DNA of 64,000 nt, taken from assembly GCF_900090305.1 (NCBI RefSeq), contig NZ_LT607751.1:4340001-4404000 (forward strand). The letters are read 5' to 3'. This stretch comes from Micromonospora siamensis. GTDB lineage: Bacteria > Actinomycetota > Actinomycetes > Mycobacteriales > Micromonosporaceae. The notes beneath the pieces are model-generated. The model was not told where the DNA came from, searched no databases, and was given only the letters and a program-made list of their open reading frames with translations. Positions 1 through 8,222 of the stretch are shown here, piece after piece (the first letter of the stretch is position 1; each line of letters starts with the position of its first letter). Position numbers and translations under genes: made by a program.

Positions 1-516
1 GTACCGGCCGAAGTCGAGGGCGGCGAGGGGATAGTTCGGGTACTTGTCGACCACCAGCGGTCCGCCGGTGATCGTGCCGGAGTCGTGCACGGAACTGTTG
101 AGCCGGTTGAGTTCGGCGCGGATCTCGTCGAGCAGCTTGCGCAGGCTGGCCCGCATCGCCGCCAGGCAGGAGAACGCCTTGGCCAGGTCGGTGCCGAGGT
201 GGTCGAGGTCGTGCTCGATGCGGTGGAACCGCTCGTTGAAGCCCAGCTCCCCGGTGGTCTGGCCGGCCTGCACCACGTCCTCGCCGTCGACCCAGTCGGC
301 GTGGGCGAAGGTGCGGGCGAACGGTGGCGGGGCGCAACCCGGTTCGACGGCGGGGAACGGCTCGGCGTAGTTGAAGACCCGCTTCGCGCTGCCGACGTTC
401 TCGTAGATCCAGGAGGAGACCAGGACGCTGGCCTCCGACTTGTCGATCCCGGCCTTGGTGAAGGTCTCGTAGAGCTGGCCGACGGTGAGCCCGTCGTAGT
501 TGATCTCGGTGGCCAT
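1..516 (-). CDS. Partial eCIS-locus protein, truncated by the left window edge
   Basis: The frame is open from an ATG at 514-516 (MATEINYDGLTVGQLYETFT...) to base 1 without a stop, so only about 171 N-terminal residues are visible. I do not recognise a family. The middle looks helical (HRIEHDLDHLGTDLAKAF, then RASLRKLLDEIRAELNRL), suggesting a short coiled coil. The ATG lies 11 bases after the stop of the 777-aa baseplate gene, on the same strand, so it is the next gene of the injection-system operon. Its position after the wedge genes is where tail-fibre, tape-measure or ATPase genes occur in other eCIS loci, but nothing in the visible part identifies it as one of these. Confidence 0.7.
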   Translation of the reverse strand, partial: MATEINYDGLTVGQLYETFTKAGIDKSEASVLVSSWIYENVGSAKRVFNYAEPFPAVEPGCAPPPFARTFAHADWVDGEDVVQAGQTTGELGFNERFHRIEHDLDHLGTDLAKAFSCLAAMRASLRKLLDEIRAELNRLNSSVHDSGTITGGPLVVDKYPNYPLAALDFGRY

Positions 517-527
517 GGGTGCCCCTC

Positions 528-2861
528 TCAGAGCTGGTCGTACACGCCGCGCGCTCGGCGCTGCCGGTACTGGCGGAAGGTGCGGGCGACGGCCGGGCGC
601 AGCGGCTCGGCCACCCCGTCGCCGTCGAGGTCGACGTGGTCGCGGCGCAGGGCGTACGTGTTGATCTCGACCCCGAGCGGGCAGACCCGGCTCAGGACGT
701 TCATCAGCCGCTCGTACTGGGCCAGGGTGAGCGCCACCCCGTCGGGCAGCTCCACCCGGAACTCGTACGGGTCGGTGCGGCCGGTGCGGACGTAGGAGAG
801 GGCGACCACCGCGACCAGGCCGGGCGCGGTCGGCCGCAGCACGGTGCGGCTGCCCACCGCCTTGATCTCCCCCGCTGCGCCGCCGAGGCCGACGGTGTAC
901 CAGCGGAACCCGGTGGCCCGCCGCTCGGCCAGGTTGATCCCGGCCTCGGGCAGGCCGATCACGCTGACCACCAGCAGCACCCGGTTGCCGGAGTCGACCA
1001 GGGGCAGCACCGCCGCGAGCCGGTTGTCCCGCAGCACGCCGACCAGCCGGGCCAGTCGGGCCACCGCCGCCGGCTGGTTGGCGACCAGGTCGGCGGAGAA
1101 CGCGGCGGGCAGCTCGATGGTCTCCACCAGCTCGTCGGGGAGCTGGTTCAGCGCGGTCACCACCGGGGCCGGGGTGCCGACCGCGGGCAGCCCGGCGGCG
1201 GCGAGGGCCAGCAGCACCGGCTGGCCGTCCGGGCGTACCGGGACGGTGGCCCAGCGGGCCCGGGCCTGCGCGTCCGTCAACCCGGTCCACCCCGCCTCGC
1301 CGGCGCCGGTCCACGCCGTCGCGGCGCCGGCCAGGCCGGCGACCAGCAGGGCGTTGTTGCCCGGGTCGCCGGGGGCGTGGAAGCGGGCCTGCACCGGCAG
1401 CGCCGCCTGCACCGCGCCGGTGGCCGGGGCGGTGACCACCAGGCCCCGGGTGGGCAGGTGGGACAGGTAGAGGGTGCCCGAGTCGACCCGGTGCGCGGTC
1501 GGCAGGCCGCAGGCCCGCCACAGCCAGGCCGCCTCGGGGTCGGCGGTGGTGGTCGGCACCCCGGCGGCCCGGGCGGCGGTGATCAGCGCCTCCGCGGTGC
1601 GGTCCGCCGTCGCGACCCGCGCGGTGTCCAGTACCCGGGTGCGCAGGTCGGCCAGCTGGGCCGCGGTCGGCGGGACGACGTCGACGCCGAGGCCCAGCTC
1701 GTAGCGGCTGCCGCCGGTGTCGTCCTGGGCCCGCTTGACCTGCCAGGTGACGCCCGCGCCGAGGGCGCGGCAGACCCGCCCGGCCCGGTCCAGGGCCACC
1801 GCCAGCGGCGGCGCGACGCCGTGCCCGCTGTCGAAGGTGTACGACTGGCGCAGGCTGGCCCGCAACGCGGTCGTCTCGGCCAGCCGCCGGGCCGGCAGCG
1901 CGCGGGCGGCGTGCGTGGTGTTGTTGGGTGGGGTGTTGGCCGGCAGGATCAGCCGGTCGCGGCGCAGCTGGGCGAGGAAGTTGGCGCGGTGCTGGGCCCC
2001 GCCCACCGCGACCAGGGCCACCGCCACGGCGAACTGGTCGTCCTCCTCCCGCAGGGTGAACCGGGCGCCGCCGGGCAGGTCGGCGAAGAGCCCGGCGTTG
2101 GGGTCGGTGGCCTCGCCGGGCCCGTTGAGCAGCCGGCGTACCGCGCCGGGGGTGGGCAGCAGCAGCCGGCGGTAGAGGCCGATCCGGGCGGCGTACGCGG
2201 CGTCGGGTTCGCGGACGCCGTCGGGCAGCCGGCGGGCGTAGACCTCGCCGGTGCCGGCGTCGTGCGCCAACTCGTCGACGAACCGGGGCACGCCGACGTC
2301 GGCGCCGATCCGGTCCAGCGCGTCGCGGCGGGCGTACGCCAGGGTCCGGTAGGCGTGCACCTCGCGCAGCGTGCGGCGCAGCCGGTTCTTCTCGTACGCC
2401 AGCGCGTAGAGCAGCCGGCCCAGGTTGCCCTCGACCACGGCCAGCTCCACCAGGGCTCCGGCGGCGGTCCCGGTGACCGGGGTCCACGTGCCGTCCGCTC
2501 CGGCGCGGTCCACCGTCACGGTGACCCGGAAGGCGGCGACCAGCGGCTCGGCGGCGGTGTCCGGGGCGAGCACCGGCACCGAGGCGCCCGCCGCCGACCA
2601 GGGTGCGAAGATCCCGGCCGGCAGGGCCGAGCCGCCGTCCGGGGTGACCCGGACCCGGACGCTCTCCTCGCCGAGGTCGCGGCGGAGCACGGCGGTGAGC
2701 AGCGGGTGCCGGCTGGTCCAGTCGACGGGGGCGGTGCCGTCGGTGGCCAGCGGCACCACCACCCGCCGCACCGTCCCCGGGTACGGGCCTTCGAGCTGGT
2801 CGACGAGGTTGCGTTCGACGGACGGGTCGGCGCCGTCGACCGGTACGCGCAGGTCGGTCAT
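528..2861 (-). CDS. eCIS baseplate wedge protein, Afp12-like (putative)
   Basis: The product is 777 aa. Residues around 145-260 resemble phage tail protein I / second wedge proteins: a helical stretch (LLYALAYEKNRLRRTL) is followed by LDRIGADVGVPRF and a run of arginine-rich helices, the usual pattern of the tail-I domain. The remainder is not recognised. It starts 7 bases after the gpJ-like gene, and in Afp/PVC loci the second wedge subunit (Afp12) follows the first (Afp11), so order supports the call. The likely role is to assemble with the gpJ-like protein into the wedge ring around the spike. Start is the ATG with adjacent upstream gene; a downstream start cannot be excluded. Function is inferred from context more than sequence. 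Confidence 0.6.
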   Translation of the reverse strand: MTDLRVPVDGADPSVERNLVDQLEGPYPGTVRRVVVPLATDGTAPVDWTSRHPLLTAVLRRDLGEESVRVRVTPDGGSALPAGIFAPWSAAGASVPVLAPDTAAEPLVAAFRVTVTVDRAGADGTWTPVTGTAAGALVELAVVEGNLGRLLYALAYEKNRLRRTLREVHAYRTLAYARRDALDRIGADVGVPRFVDELAHDAGTGEVYARRLPDGVREPDAAYAARIGLYRRLLLPTPGAVRRLLNGPGEATDPNAGLFADLPGGARFTLREEDDQFAVAVALVAVGGAQHRANFLAQLRRDRLILPANTPPNNTTHAARALPARRLAETTALRASLRQSYTFDSGHGVAPPLAVALDRAGRVCRALGAGVTWQVKRAQDDTGGSRYELGLGVDVVPPTAAQLADLRTRVLDTARVATADRTAEALITAARAAGVPTTTADPEAAWLWRACGLPTAHRVDSGTLYLSHLPTRGLVVTAPATGAVQAALPVQARFHAPGDPGNNALLVAGLAGAATAWTGAGEAGWTGLTDAQARARWATVPVRPDGQPVLLALAAAGLPAVGTPAPVVTALNQLPDELVETIELPAAFSADLVANQPAAVARLARLVGVLRDNRLAAVLPLVDSGNRVLLVVSVIGLPEAGINLAERRATGFRWYTVGLGGAAGEIKAVGSRTVLRPTAPGLVAVVALSYVRTGRTDPYEFRVELPDGVALTLAQYERLMNVLSRVCPLGVEINTYALRRDHVDLDGDGVAEPLRPAVARTFRQYRQRRARGVYDQL

Positions 2862-2868
2862 GGTCGCC

Positions 2869-4305
2869 TCACACGATCCGGAACGGCCGGGGGTCGTCCC
2901 GGTCGACGTAGACGGGCACCTGGTTGGCGGCGAGCACCGCGTTGGCGCCGACGGCGAGGCGCTGCACCCCGTCGCCGGTGGGGGCGGTGCCGGTGACCAG
3001 GGTGGCGGAATCGGCGGGGAAGCGGACCAGCCGCAGGTCGCGGACGTCGGCGACGCCGGGCTCGTTCATCAGCGTCCAGATCACCTCGGCCACCCGGACG
3101 GGCTCGCCGAACGGCAGCTCGTCGACGTAGCGGCGCAGCCGGGCGTGCAGCCGGGCCCGCAGCTCGGTGGCGGCGGTGGAGGCGTTGACCGTCTCCTTGG
3201 AACCGGTGGGCAGCGGCAGGCCGCGGATCACCAGGTCGGCCTCCACGCCGATGCCGACCTCCTCGGCGCGTTCCACGGCGGCGAAGATGCCCACCGGGCG
3301 CAGGTCCTCGATGACCGACTCGACGGCGGCCTGCAACCCGTCGGGGCCCTCCCAGATCGCCGCGGCGGTGGGGGCGACCAGCACCGAGAAGTAGTACGGG
3401 TTGCCCAGGTCGCGTTCGGTGCTGAAGACCCGTTCGATGAAGTTGAAGTTGCCGAAGATGGACTGGTTGAGGTCGAGCCCGCCCCGGCCGTCGAAGACCT
3501 GCACCTGTCGTACGCCGGGAACGGTCGCGACGGCGAGGCCGATCGCCTCGGAGGTCCAGACCGATCGGGGCGCGGCGAGCAGCAGCTGCCGGTATCGGAC
3601 GTCGCCGACCTGGAGCTCGCCGCCGGTCAGCGGCGCGGTGTGGGTGATCAGGACCAGTTCGGCGCCGGCGGCCTGTTCGGCGTCGTCCAGGTCGGCCAGC
3701 AGGGTGTCGGCCCGGTTCCACCGGTCGATGCGCTGGTTCGGCTGGGCCGGGTCCAGGTTGTGCGACGGGCCGGGGTGGAAAGCGGCCACGGCGGGGCTGC
3801 GTTGCGGCGTGGCGGCGGTGAGCACCACCGTCTCGTCGAGGGCCACGTGGTGCCCGCCCGGGGTGGAGAGCCGGGCCCCGCGGGGCAGGGTGAGCTGGTT
3901 GCGTCCCGCCGGCAGCGGCGCGGCCAGCTTGAGTGTGACCGTGCCGCGGGCCTGCTGGTAGGGCCGGGGGATGCCGAGTTCCTCGCCGAGGCGGGTCAGC
4001 CCGTCCCCGGTGGCGGAGACGGCGTAGGAGTTGTCGTAGACGGCGGCGGCGACGGCCCAGTGCCGGGCGTCCTCCAGGGCGGCGAGTTCGAGGACCTTGC
4101 GCAGCACGGAGCCGGAGCCGAGGTCCACGTCGTCGCCGAGGAGCAGCCGGGCGGTGGCCAGCTTCTCGGCGAGCAGCCGGGCGAAGGACTTCGGCACGAA
4201 GCCGGTGTCGACGATGCCGAAGCCCGTCGATCCGGTGCTGCGCAGGGCCGCCGCGTCGACGGCGAGGACGTCGGCCAGCTCGGCCGGGAGGATGGGTTCA
4301 GACAC
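2869..4305 (-). CDS. eCIS baseplate J-like wedge protein (gpJ / Afp11-like)
   Basis: 478 aa. It has the layout of phage baseplate J proteins: an N-terminal helical region containing GFVPKSFARLLAEKLATARL, then LGIPRPYQQARGTVTLKLAAPLPAG, the typical gpJ beta-rich segment with an 'A.GTVTL' strand and a 'P.G..L..P.GA.ls' turn, then a domain with VPGVRQVQVFD. Wedge proteins of this type join the sheath base to the central spike. The start codon lies 8 bases inside the end of the upstream gp25 gene, and the second wedge gene follows after 7 bases, so translation of gp25, gpJ and the Afp12-like protein is probably coupled. Length fits single-domain gpJ proteins. The call as gpJ is firm; the exact eCIS position (Afp11) comes from gene order. 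Confidence 0.82.
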   Translation of the reverse strand: MSEPILPAELADVLAVDAAALRSTGSTGFGIVDTGFVPKSFARLLAEKLATARLLLGDDVDLGSGSVLRKVLELAALEDARHWAVAAAVYDNSYAVSATGDGLTRLGEELGIPRPYQQARGTVTLKLAAPLPAGRNQLTLPRGARLSTPGGHHVALDETVVLTAATPQRSPAVAAFHPGPSHNLDPAQPNQRIDRWNRADTLLADLDDAEQAAGAELVLITHTAPLTGGELQVGDVRYRQLLLAAPRSVWTSEAIGLAVATVPGVRQVQVFDGRGGLDLNQSIFGNFNFIERVFSTERDLGNPYYFSVLVAPTAAAIWEGPDGLQAAVESVIEDLRPVGIFAAVERAEEVGIGVEADLVIRGLPLPTGSKETVNASTAATELRARLHARLRRYVDELPFGEPVRVAEVIWTLMNEPGVADVRDLRLVRFPADSATLVTGTAPTGDGVQRLAVGANAVLAANQVPVYVDRDDPRPFRIV

Positions 4306-4786
4306 CGGGCAGCTCCCCCAGGCGCACCGCGAGCCGGTCGTCGGTGACGGTTTCGAACTGGACCTCCACCCGCAGGGTGCGGGCGGCGCGCAGCGCCGGG
4401 TCGCCCTCGGCGCCGAGCCGGCCGTCGTCGAGGTTGACGTCGACGATCCGGCGGACCCGTGGGTCGCGGTGCAGCAGGGTGATCACGGCGACCCGGACCT
4501 GTTCCCGGATCAGCACCGGCTCGATGTCCTCGGCGAGGGCGTTGAGCCCGTCGAAGCCGAACTCGGCGTCGAAGACGTTGGAGCCGCGCAGGGTGGTCAG
4601 CGCGACGGCGAGCGCCTGGCTGAGGTTGTCCGGGCCGCGTACCAGGTCCAGGACGCGGCCGTTCGGGCCGGCGGAGAAGGAGATGTCGCGGGTGATGTCG
4701 ATGCCGGGCAGGGTCTCGGCGAAGGCGAGGCCCCAGCCGAGGTAGCGGTTGCGGGCGGTCTCGCGTTCGCGTTCGGTGCGGTCCAT
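4298..4786 (-). CDS. gp25-like baseplate protein (GPW/gp25 family, Afp9-like)
   Basis: 162 aa, the normal size of T4 gp25/Afp9 proteins. The pattern of the family is visible: an N-terminal GWGLAFAETLPGIDITRD segment, then the LDLVRGPDNLSQALAVALTT helix, GSNVFDAEFGFDGL, and the helix IREQVRVAVITLLHRDPRVRRI that precedes the final strands. In this family the N-terminal strand completes the sheath handshake, so it nucleates the sheath on the baseplate. The gene is one base downstream of the PAAR-like tip gene and overlaps the gpJ gene by 8 bases. This is one of the clearest markers that the locus is a contractile system. Confidence 0.85.
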   Translation of the reverse strand: MDRTERERETARNRYLGWGLAFAETLPGIDITRDISFSAGPNGRVLDLVRGPDNLSQALAVALTTLRGSNVFDAEFGFDGLNALAEDIEPVLIREQVRVAVITLLHRDPRVRRIVDVNLDDGRLGAEGDPALRAARTLRVEVQFETVTDDRLAVRLGELPGV

Positions 4787-4787
4787 G

Positions 4788-5117
4788 TCAGACCGCCGTC
4801 AGCTTGTTCTGCCCGGCGGTGAAGCTCAGCGTGGGCTGGCTGCCGTTGGTGCTGCCGGTGCTGGTGTCCAGGGCCACCCCGGCGCCGTCGACCGTCAGCT
4901 TCCCGGCGGCGTTCCCGACGGAGGCGACGGTCTGGCACTGGACGCTGGACGTGTTCGGGTCGGTCGGGGTGGTGCAGCCGGAGACCGTCTTCCCGCTGAT
5001 CCCGTCGAGGCGCACGACCGGCACGCCGTCGACGGTGAGGCGGGGCCGGCCGGTGGGGGTGACCTTGCCCTGTGCGGGGCAGCTCACGGTGCTCGAGCTG
5101 ATGAGGACCTTTGCCAC
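4788..5117 (-). CDS. PAAR-like spike tip protein (Afp10-like)
   Basis: 109 aa. It begins AKVLISSSTVSCPAQGKVTPTGRPRLTVDGVPV, which matches the pattern of small spike-tip proteins of contractile systems in actinobacteria: alternating short strands, repeated 'L.V.G..V' turns, and four cysteines spread along the chain. The expected role is to cap the trimeric spike and sharpen it. It directly follows the VgrG-like gene (9-base gap) and precedes gp25, the same spike-tip-wedge order as in Afp and PVC clusters. A metal-binding histidine/cysteine arrangement as in true PAAR proteins is not certain from sequence alone, so 'PAAR-like' is the safer name. Confidence 0.7.
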   Translation of the reverse strand: MAKVLISSSTVSCPAQGKVTPTGRPRLTVDGVPVVRLDGISGKTVSGCTTPTDPNTSSVQCQTVASVGNAAGKLTVDGAGVALDTSTGSTNGSQPTLSFTAGQNKLTAV

Positions 5118-5126
5118 GGCTGCTCC

Positions 5127-7121
5127 TCAGTGGACGTTCATCGAGCCGCTGACGTGGACGTCCACGTTGGCGGCGGTGAGGTTGATGTTCCCGTCGCCGG
5201 CGTCCAGGTCGATCCGGCTGCCGGTGATGGTGATCGAGCCGTCCTGCTTGAGGACGATCTTCGAGCCGCCGCCCGCGTGCTCGATGGTGATGCTGTCGGT
5301 GTCGGCGGCGCGTTCCGGGCGGTGCCCGCGCCCCTGGAGCTGGGCCCGGCCCACCCGGACGGTCAGCTCGCCCAGCTCGATGACCCGGTTGCCGTCGCCG
5401 TCGGTCAGGTCGTGGGCGACCTTGCCGGCGTGGTCGGCGGGGACCGCCGTGTCGGCGACCGAAGAGCGGTCGGCGGAGGCCACCCCGACCGGCAGGGAGA
5501 GCCACCAGTCGCCCGGCTGGGAGACCGGCGCGTGCCCGGAGGGCCAGAGGGCGCCCACGTCGACCGGGTCGTCCGGGCGGCCGTTGCGGTAGGCCAGGGC
5601 CACCCGGGTGCCGGGGTAGCGGGGCAGGATCAGCCCGCAGCCACCCCAGGCGAACGGGGTGAGGTAGCTGACCCCGGGCAGCGGGGTGGGCTGTTCCCGG
5701 CGCGGCGGCAGCCGGCGGGCGCCGTTGGGCCGGCCGTCCGGGCGGACCAGGCCCTCCCACACCGTCTCGGTCTGGGCCGGCGGCTCGACCGCGCCGGAGG
5801 CGTTGGTGGCCACCGCGCGTACCTCGCCGACCTCCAGGCCGCGGGTCTCCCCGGTGGCGGCGCGGGCGGCCCGGCGGACCGCCTCGGCGGCGGCGGTGCC
5901 GGGTGAGCCGCCGCCGGCCGGGTCCGGGGCGGGGCCGGGGACGGCGTCGGACCAGCTGTCCCAGGCCGAGGCGGTGGAGTCGATCTCCACCCCGTGCACC
6001 TCGGTGGCGAAGCCGGCGGATTTCGACAGCTGGTGGCGGACGGAGCTGACGTAGAGCAGCTTCGCGTCCGGCCCCAGCTCCCCGGTGGACGGGGCGAACG
6101 GGGCGGCGAACGAGCCGAGCAGGGCGGCGCCGACGCTGCCCAGCGTGTTCGCCTCCTGCTGCGGCGGCGGGTCGAACCGCAGGACGTCGCCGGGCTTGAC
6201 GTCGGGGCGGCCCTTGCAGGTCAGCGTCCACGCGGTCCGGGTCGGTGGCGCGGCGCCGGTGGACTCGGTGGCCGCGTACGGGTCGGTCTCCCGGGGTTCG
6301 TCCTCGGTGCACTCCAGCAGGCCGCTGGCCAGCGTCATCGGCTTCGGCGACCCCTCCGGGTAGGGGATCGGCCGCTCGCCGACGTGCACGGTGCCGTCGC
6401 GGATCAGCAGCATCGACCGGCCGAACCGGTTGAGCGAGTGGGCGATCGCCGCCCCGATCCGCTCCAGCGCGGCGCTGTGCAGCAGCCCGGCGCCGAGCAC
6501 GAGGCGTTCCGCCCCGGCGGCCTCCGCGGTGGACCGGGTCATCGTGCCGTCCGGGGCGGCTCCCCAGGTGGCCACCGAAACCCCGGTACGCCGGCCGATC
6601 TCGCGGACGGCGGCGGAGAAGTTCTGCGCCTCGAACCGTTCGGTGACCCGCTGGCCGAGCCGGGCGTACGCCTGCTCGACCAGGGTCAGCTCGGTGTCGT
6701 AGGTCTTGTCGCCGGTCAGCCGGCGGATCTTGCGTACCCGGAGCACGGCGACCAGCGCCTGGTCCAGTTCGGCGGCGGACGGGCCGGCGTTGAGGCCGAC
6801 CAGGTTGGTGAAGAACGCCCCGACGCTGGTGTTGGCGTCCCGCCAGTACAGGTAGAGCTTGACGACCAGCGGCTGGTTCACGGCGCGCAGGGCGGTGAAG
6901 TGCTCGTCGGTCAGCCCCTCGATGGTGATCTTGAAGGCGCCGGGGCGCAGCCCCTCCTCCAGCGTGGCGTCGATGGAGGCGTGGTGGCTGGCGCTGGAGA
7001 GGGTCAGCGGCAGCGGCGCCGTGCCGGTGGGCGTCTGCCGGTGGAACTCCAGCGTCCAGCCGGCGTCGTTGCCGACCGCACCCTGCTTGACCTGGCTCGA
7101 CTGGAACGGGGTCAACGTCAT
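5127..7121 (-). CDS. VgrG/gp27-gp5-like spike protein (Afp8-like)
   Basis: 664 aa from the ATG at 7119-7121, which overlaps the upstream stop as ATGA. A longer open frame exists upstream but it runs across the neighbouring gene with arginine-rich shadow composition, so it was not used. The N-terminal half has the gp27-like hub pattern (ASIDATLEEGLRPGAFKITIEGLTDEHFTAL, then a late-control-D-like region). Near residues 480-560 is a gp5-type OB domain (GVSYLTPFAWGGCGLILPRYPG, VALAYRNGRPDDPVDVGALWPSG), and the C-terminus ends in a short-strand spike (DGDGNRVIELGELTVRVG ... GNINLTAANVDVHVSGSMNVH). It should form the trimeric central spike on which the inner tube is built. Confidence 0.82.
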   Translation of the reverse strand: MTLTPFQSSQVKQGAVGNDAGWTLEFHRQTPTGTAPLPLTLSSASHHASIDATLEEGLRPGAFKITIEGLTDEHFTALRAVNQPLVVKLYLYWRDANTSVGAFFTNLVGLNAGPSAAELDQALVAVLRVRKIRRLTGDKTYDTELTLVEQAYARLGQRVTERFEAQNFSAAVREIGRRTGVSVATWGAAPDGTMTRSTAEAAGAERLVLGAGLLHSAALERIGAAIAHSLNRFGRSMLLIRDGTVHVGERPIPYPEGSPKPMTLASGLLECTEDEPRETDPYAATESTGAAPPTRTAWTLTCKGRPDVKPGDVLRFDPPPQQEANTLGSVGAALLGSFAAPFAPSTGELGPDAKLLYVSSVRHQLSKSAGFATEVHGVEIDSTASAWDSWSDAVPGPAPDPAGGGSPGTAAAEAVRRAARAATGETRGLEVGEVRAVATNASGAVEPPAQTETVWEGLVRPDGRPNGARRLPPRREQPTPLPGVSYLTPFAWGGCGLILPRYPGTRVALAYRNGRPDDPVDVGALWPSGHAPVSQPGDWWLSLPVGVASADRSSVADTAVPADHAGKVAHDLTDGDGNRVIELGELTVRVGRAQLQGRGHRPERAADTDSITIEHAGGGSKIVLKQDGSITITGSRIDLDAGDGNINLTAANVDVHVSGSMNVH

Positions 7122-7720
7122 CGGACAACCCTCCGCAGCTTCTTGTCCACCAGGTAGCGGTAGCGGAACCGAGCGCTGCCCTGTTCGGACTCGATCCGCA
7201 TGCCCGGCGGGCGCCGGCGCCAGACGAAGACGTTGATCGGCGGCGGCCCGAACGTGTCGACGGCCCGGTCGGCGACCCGCCAGCCGACCCACAGCCAGGA
7301 GCCGTAGTCGCCGGCGCCGCGTACCGTGCCGGCGGTCAGGTGCCAGCCCAGCACGGCCACCTCGACCGGGCCGCAGACCCGACGCAGGCCGGCGGCCAGC
7401 GGCACCGAACCGAGGATCCGGGTGCCCTGGCGCACCACCAGCCGCAGCGGCACGCGGGCTCCCAGCGCGGGCAGCGGGCGCGGCGCCGGGACCGGACGGG
7501 CGGCCGACTCGTCGGCGGAGGTGCCGACCACGGCGAGCGGGTCGGCGTCCAGCCACTGCCGGGCCAGCCCGGTGGGCAGGATCAGCACGCCGTGGATGCC
7601 GTCGGCCAGCTCCACCCGCTGCGGCAGCCCGGCGGTCAGCGGCCGGCGTACCTCGGTGAACCCGGTGGGCGGCGTGACCGGCGTCTCGGGGACCAGAAAG
7701 CGGTCGATCGGGAAGGCCAT
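7118..7720 (-). CDS. eCIS-locus protein of unknown family, 200 aa
   Basis: The start is the ATG at 7718-7720, which shares one base with the stop of the upstream gene (TGATG); a GTG one codon earlier is also possible. It ends in an ATGA overlap with the spike gene. In Afp-type loci the gene just before the spike encodes a LysM-domain adaptor (Afp7) that links tube and spike; the position fits, but I see no convincing LysM motif. Visible features are a proline-rich linker (ARPVPAPRPLPALGARVPL) around residues 73-92 and a basic C-terminus (RFRYRYLVDKKLRRVVR). Translational coupling on both sides makes a structural role in the particle likely. Confidence 0.6.
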   Translation of the reverse strand: MAFPIDRFLVPETPVTPPTGFTEVRRPLTAGLPQRVELADGIHGVLILPTGLARQWLDADPLAVVGTSADESAARPVPAPRPLPALGARVPLRLVVRQGTRILGSVPLAAGLRRVCGPVEVAVLGWHLTAGTVRGAGDYGSWLWVGWRVADRAVDTFGPPPINVFVWRRRPPGMRIESEQGSARFRYRYLVDKKLRRVVR

Positions 7721-8220
7721 CACGACCCCAGCCCGTCGGCGAGCGCGCCGACCCCGATGCTGGCCACGTCGAGCAGCTTGCCGAGCAGGCTCGGCCGCGG
7801 CACGTGGGCCATCGCGACGCTGACGTCCAGGACGTCCCGGCGGGCGGCCGACGCGGAGACGGTCAGCGACTGCACCTGCATGTCGGTCCGGATGGTCATC
7901 GAGGTGACCAGGATCAGCCCGCCGAACCGGCCACCGGAGTACGCGGCCAGCGCGGTGCCCCGCTTGCTGGCCTCGGCCATCGTCTCCAGGGCCAGTTTCC
8001 AGGCGTACCGCTCGGCGCCGACCAGCACGCCGGTGAGGGTGATGGTGTCGTCGTGGGTGGCCACGATCGCCTTGTGCGCGGTGGAGCCGATCGGCGGGAG
8101 GTGATAGGTCTGGGTCAGCGAGATCGCGGTGACCGCCCAGAGCGGGATCGGCAGCACCCCGTCGCTGATCACCGCCGACGGCACGGTGCCGTACCTCATG
8201 AAGCTGCTGGTGATGCCCAT
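7720..8220 (-). CDS. eCIS-locus structural protein, possible tube-initiator
   Basis: 166 aa, start ATG at 8218-8220, two bases after the stop of the 494-aa gene. The sequence alternates predicted strands (AITLTQTYHLPP-type segments, HDDTITLTGVLVG, GLILVTSMTIRTDMQVQSLTVS, DVLDVSVAMAHV) around one central helix (AWKLALETMAEASKRG). That strand-helix-strand layout is shared with Hcp-fold tube and tube-initiator proteins, though no signature motif is present. Its place between the main tube gene and the spike suits a second, baseplate-proximal tube protein (Afp5-like). I regard this as a structural guess; the family is not recognised. Confidence 0.55.
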   Translation of the reverse strand: MGITSSFMRYGTVPSAVISDGVLPIPLWAVTAISLTQTYHLPPIGSTAHKAIVATHDDTITLTGVLVGAERYAWKLALETMAEASKRGTALAAYSGGRFGGLILVTSMTIRTDMQVQSLTVSASAARRDVLDVSVAMAHVPRPSLLGKLLDVASIGVGALADGLGS

Positions 8221-8222
8221 GC

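Noticed and set aside
519..2996. Long plus-strand frame of 825 codons
   Set aside because: It covers the baseplate gene on the opposite strand and has Arg/Gly/Pro/Gln-rich low-complexity composition with no ribosome site; a GC-rich shadow.
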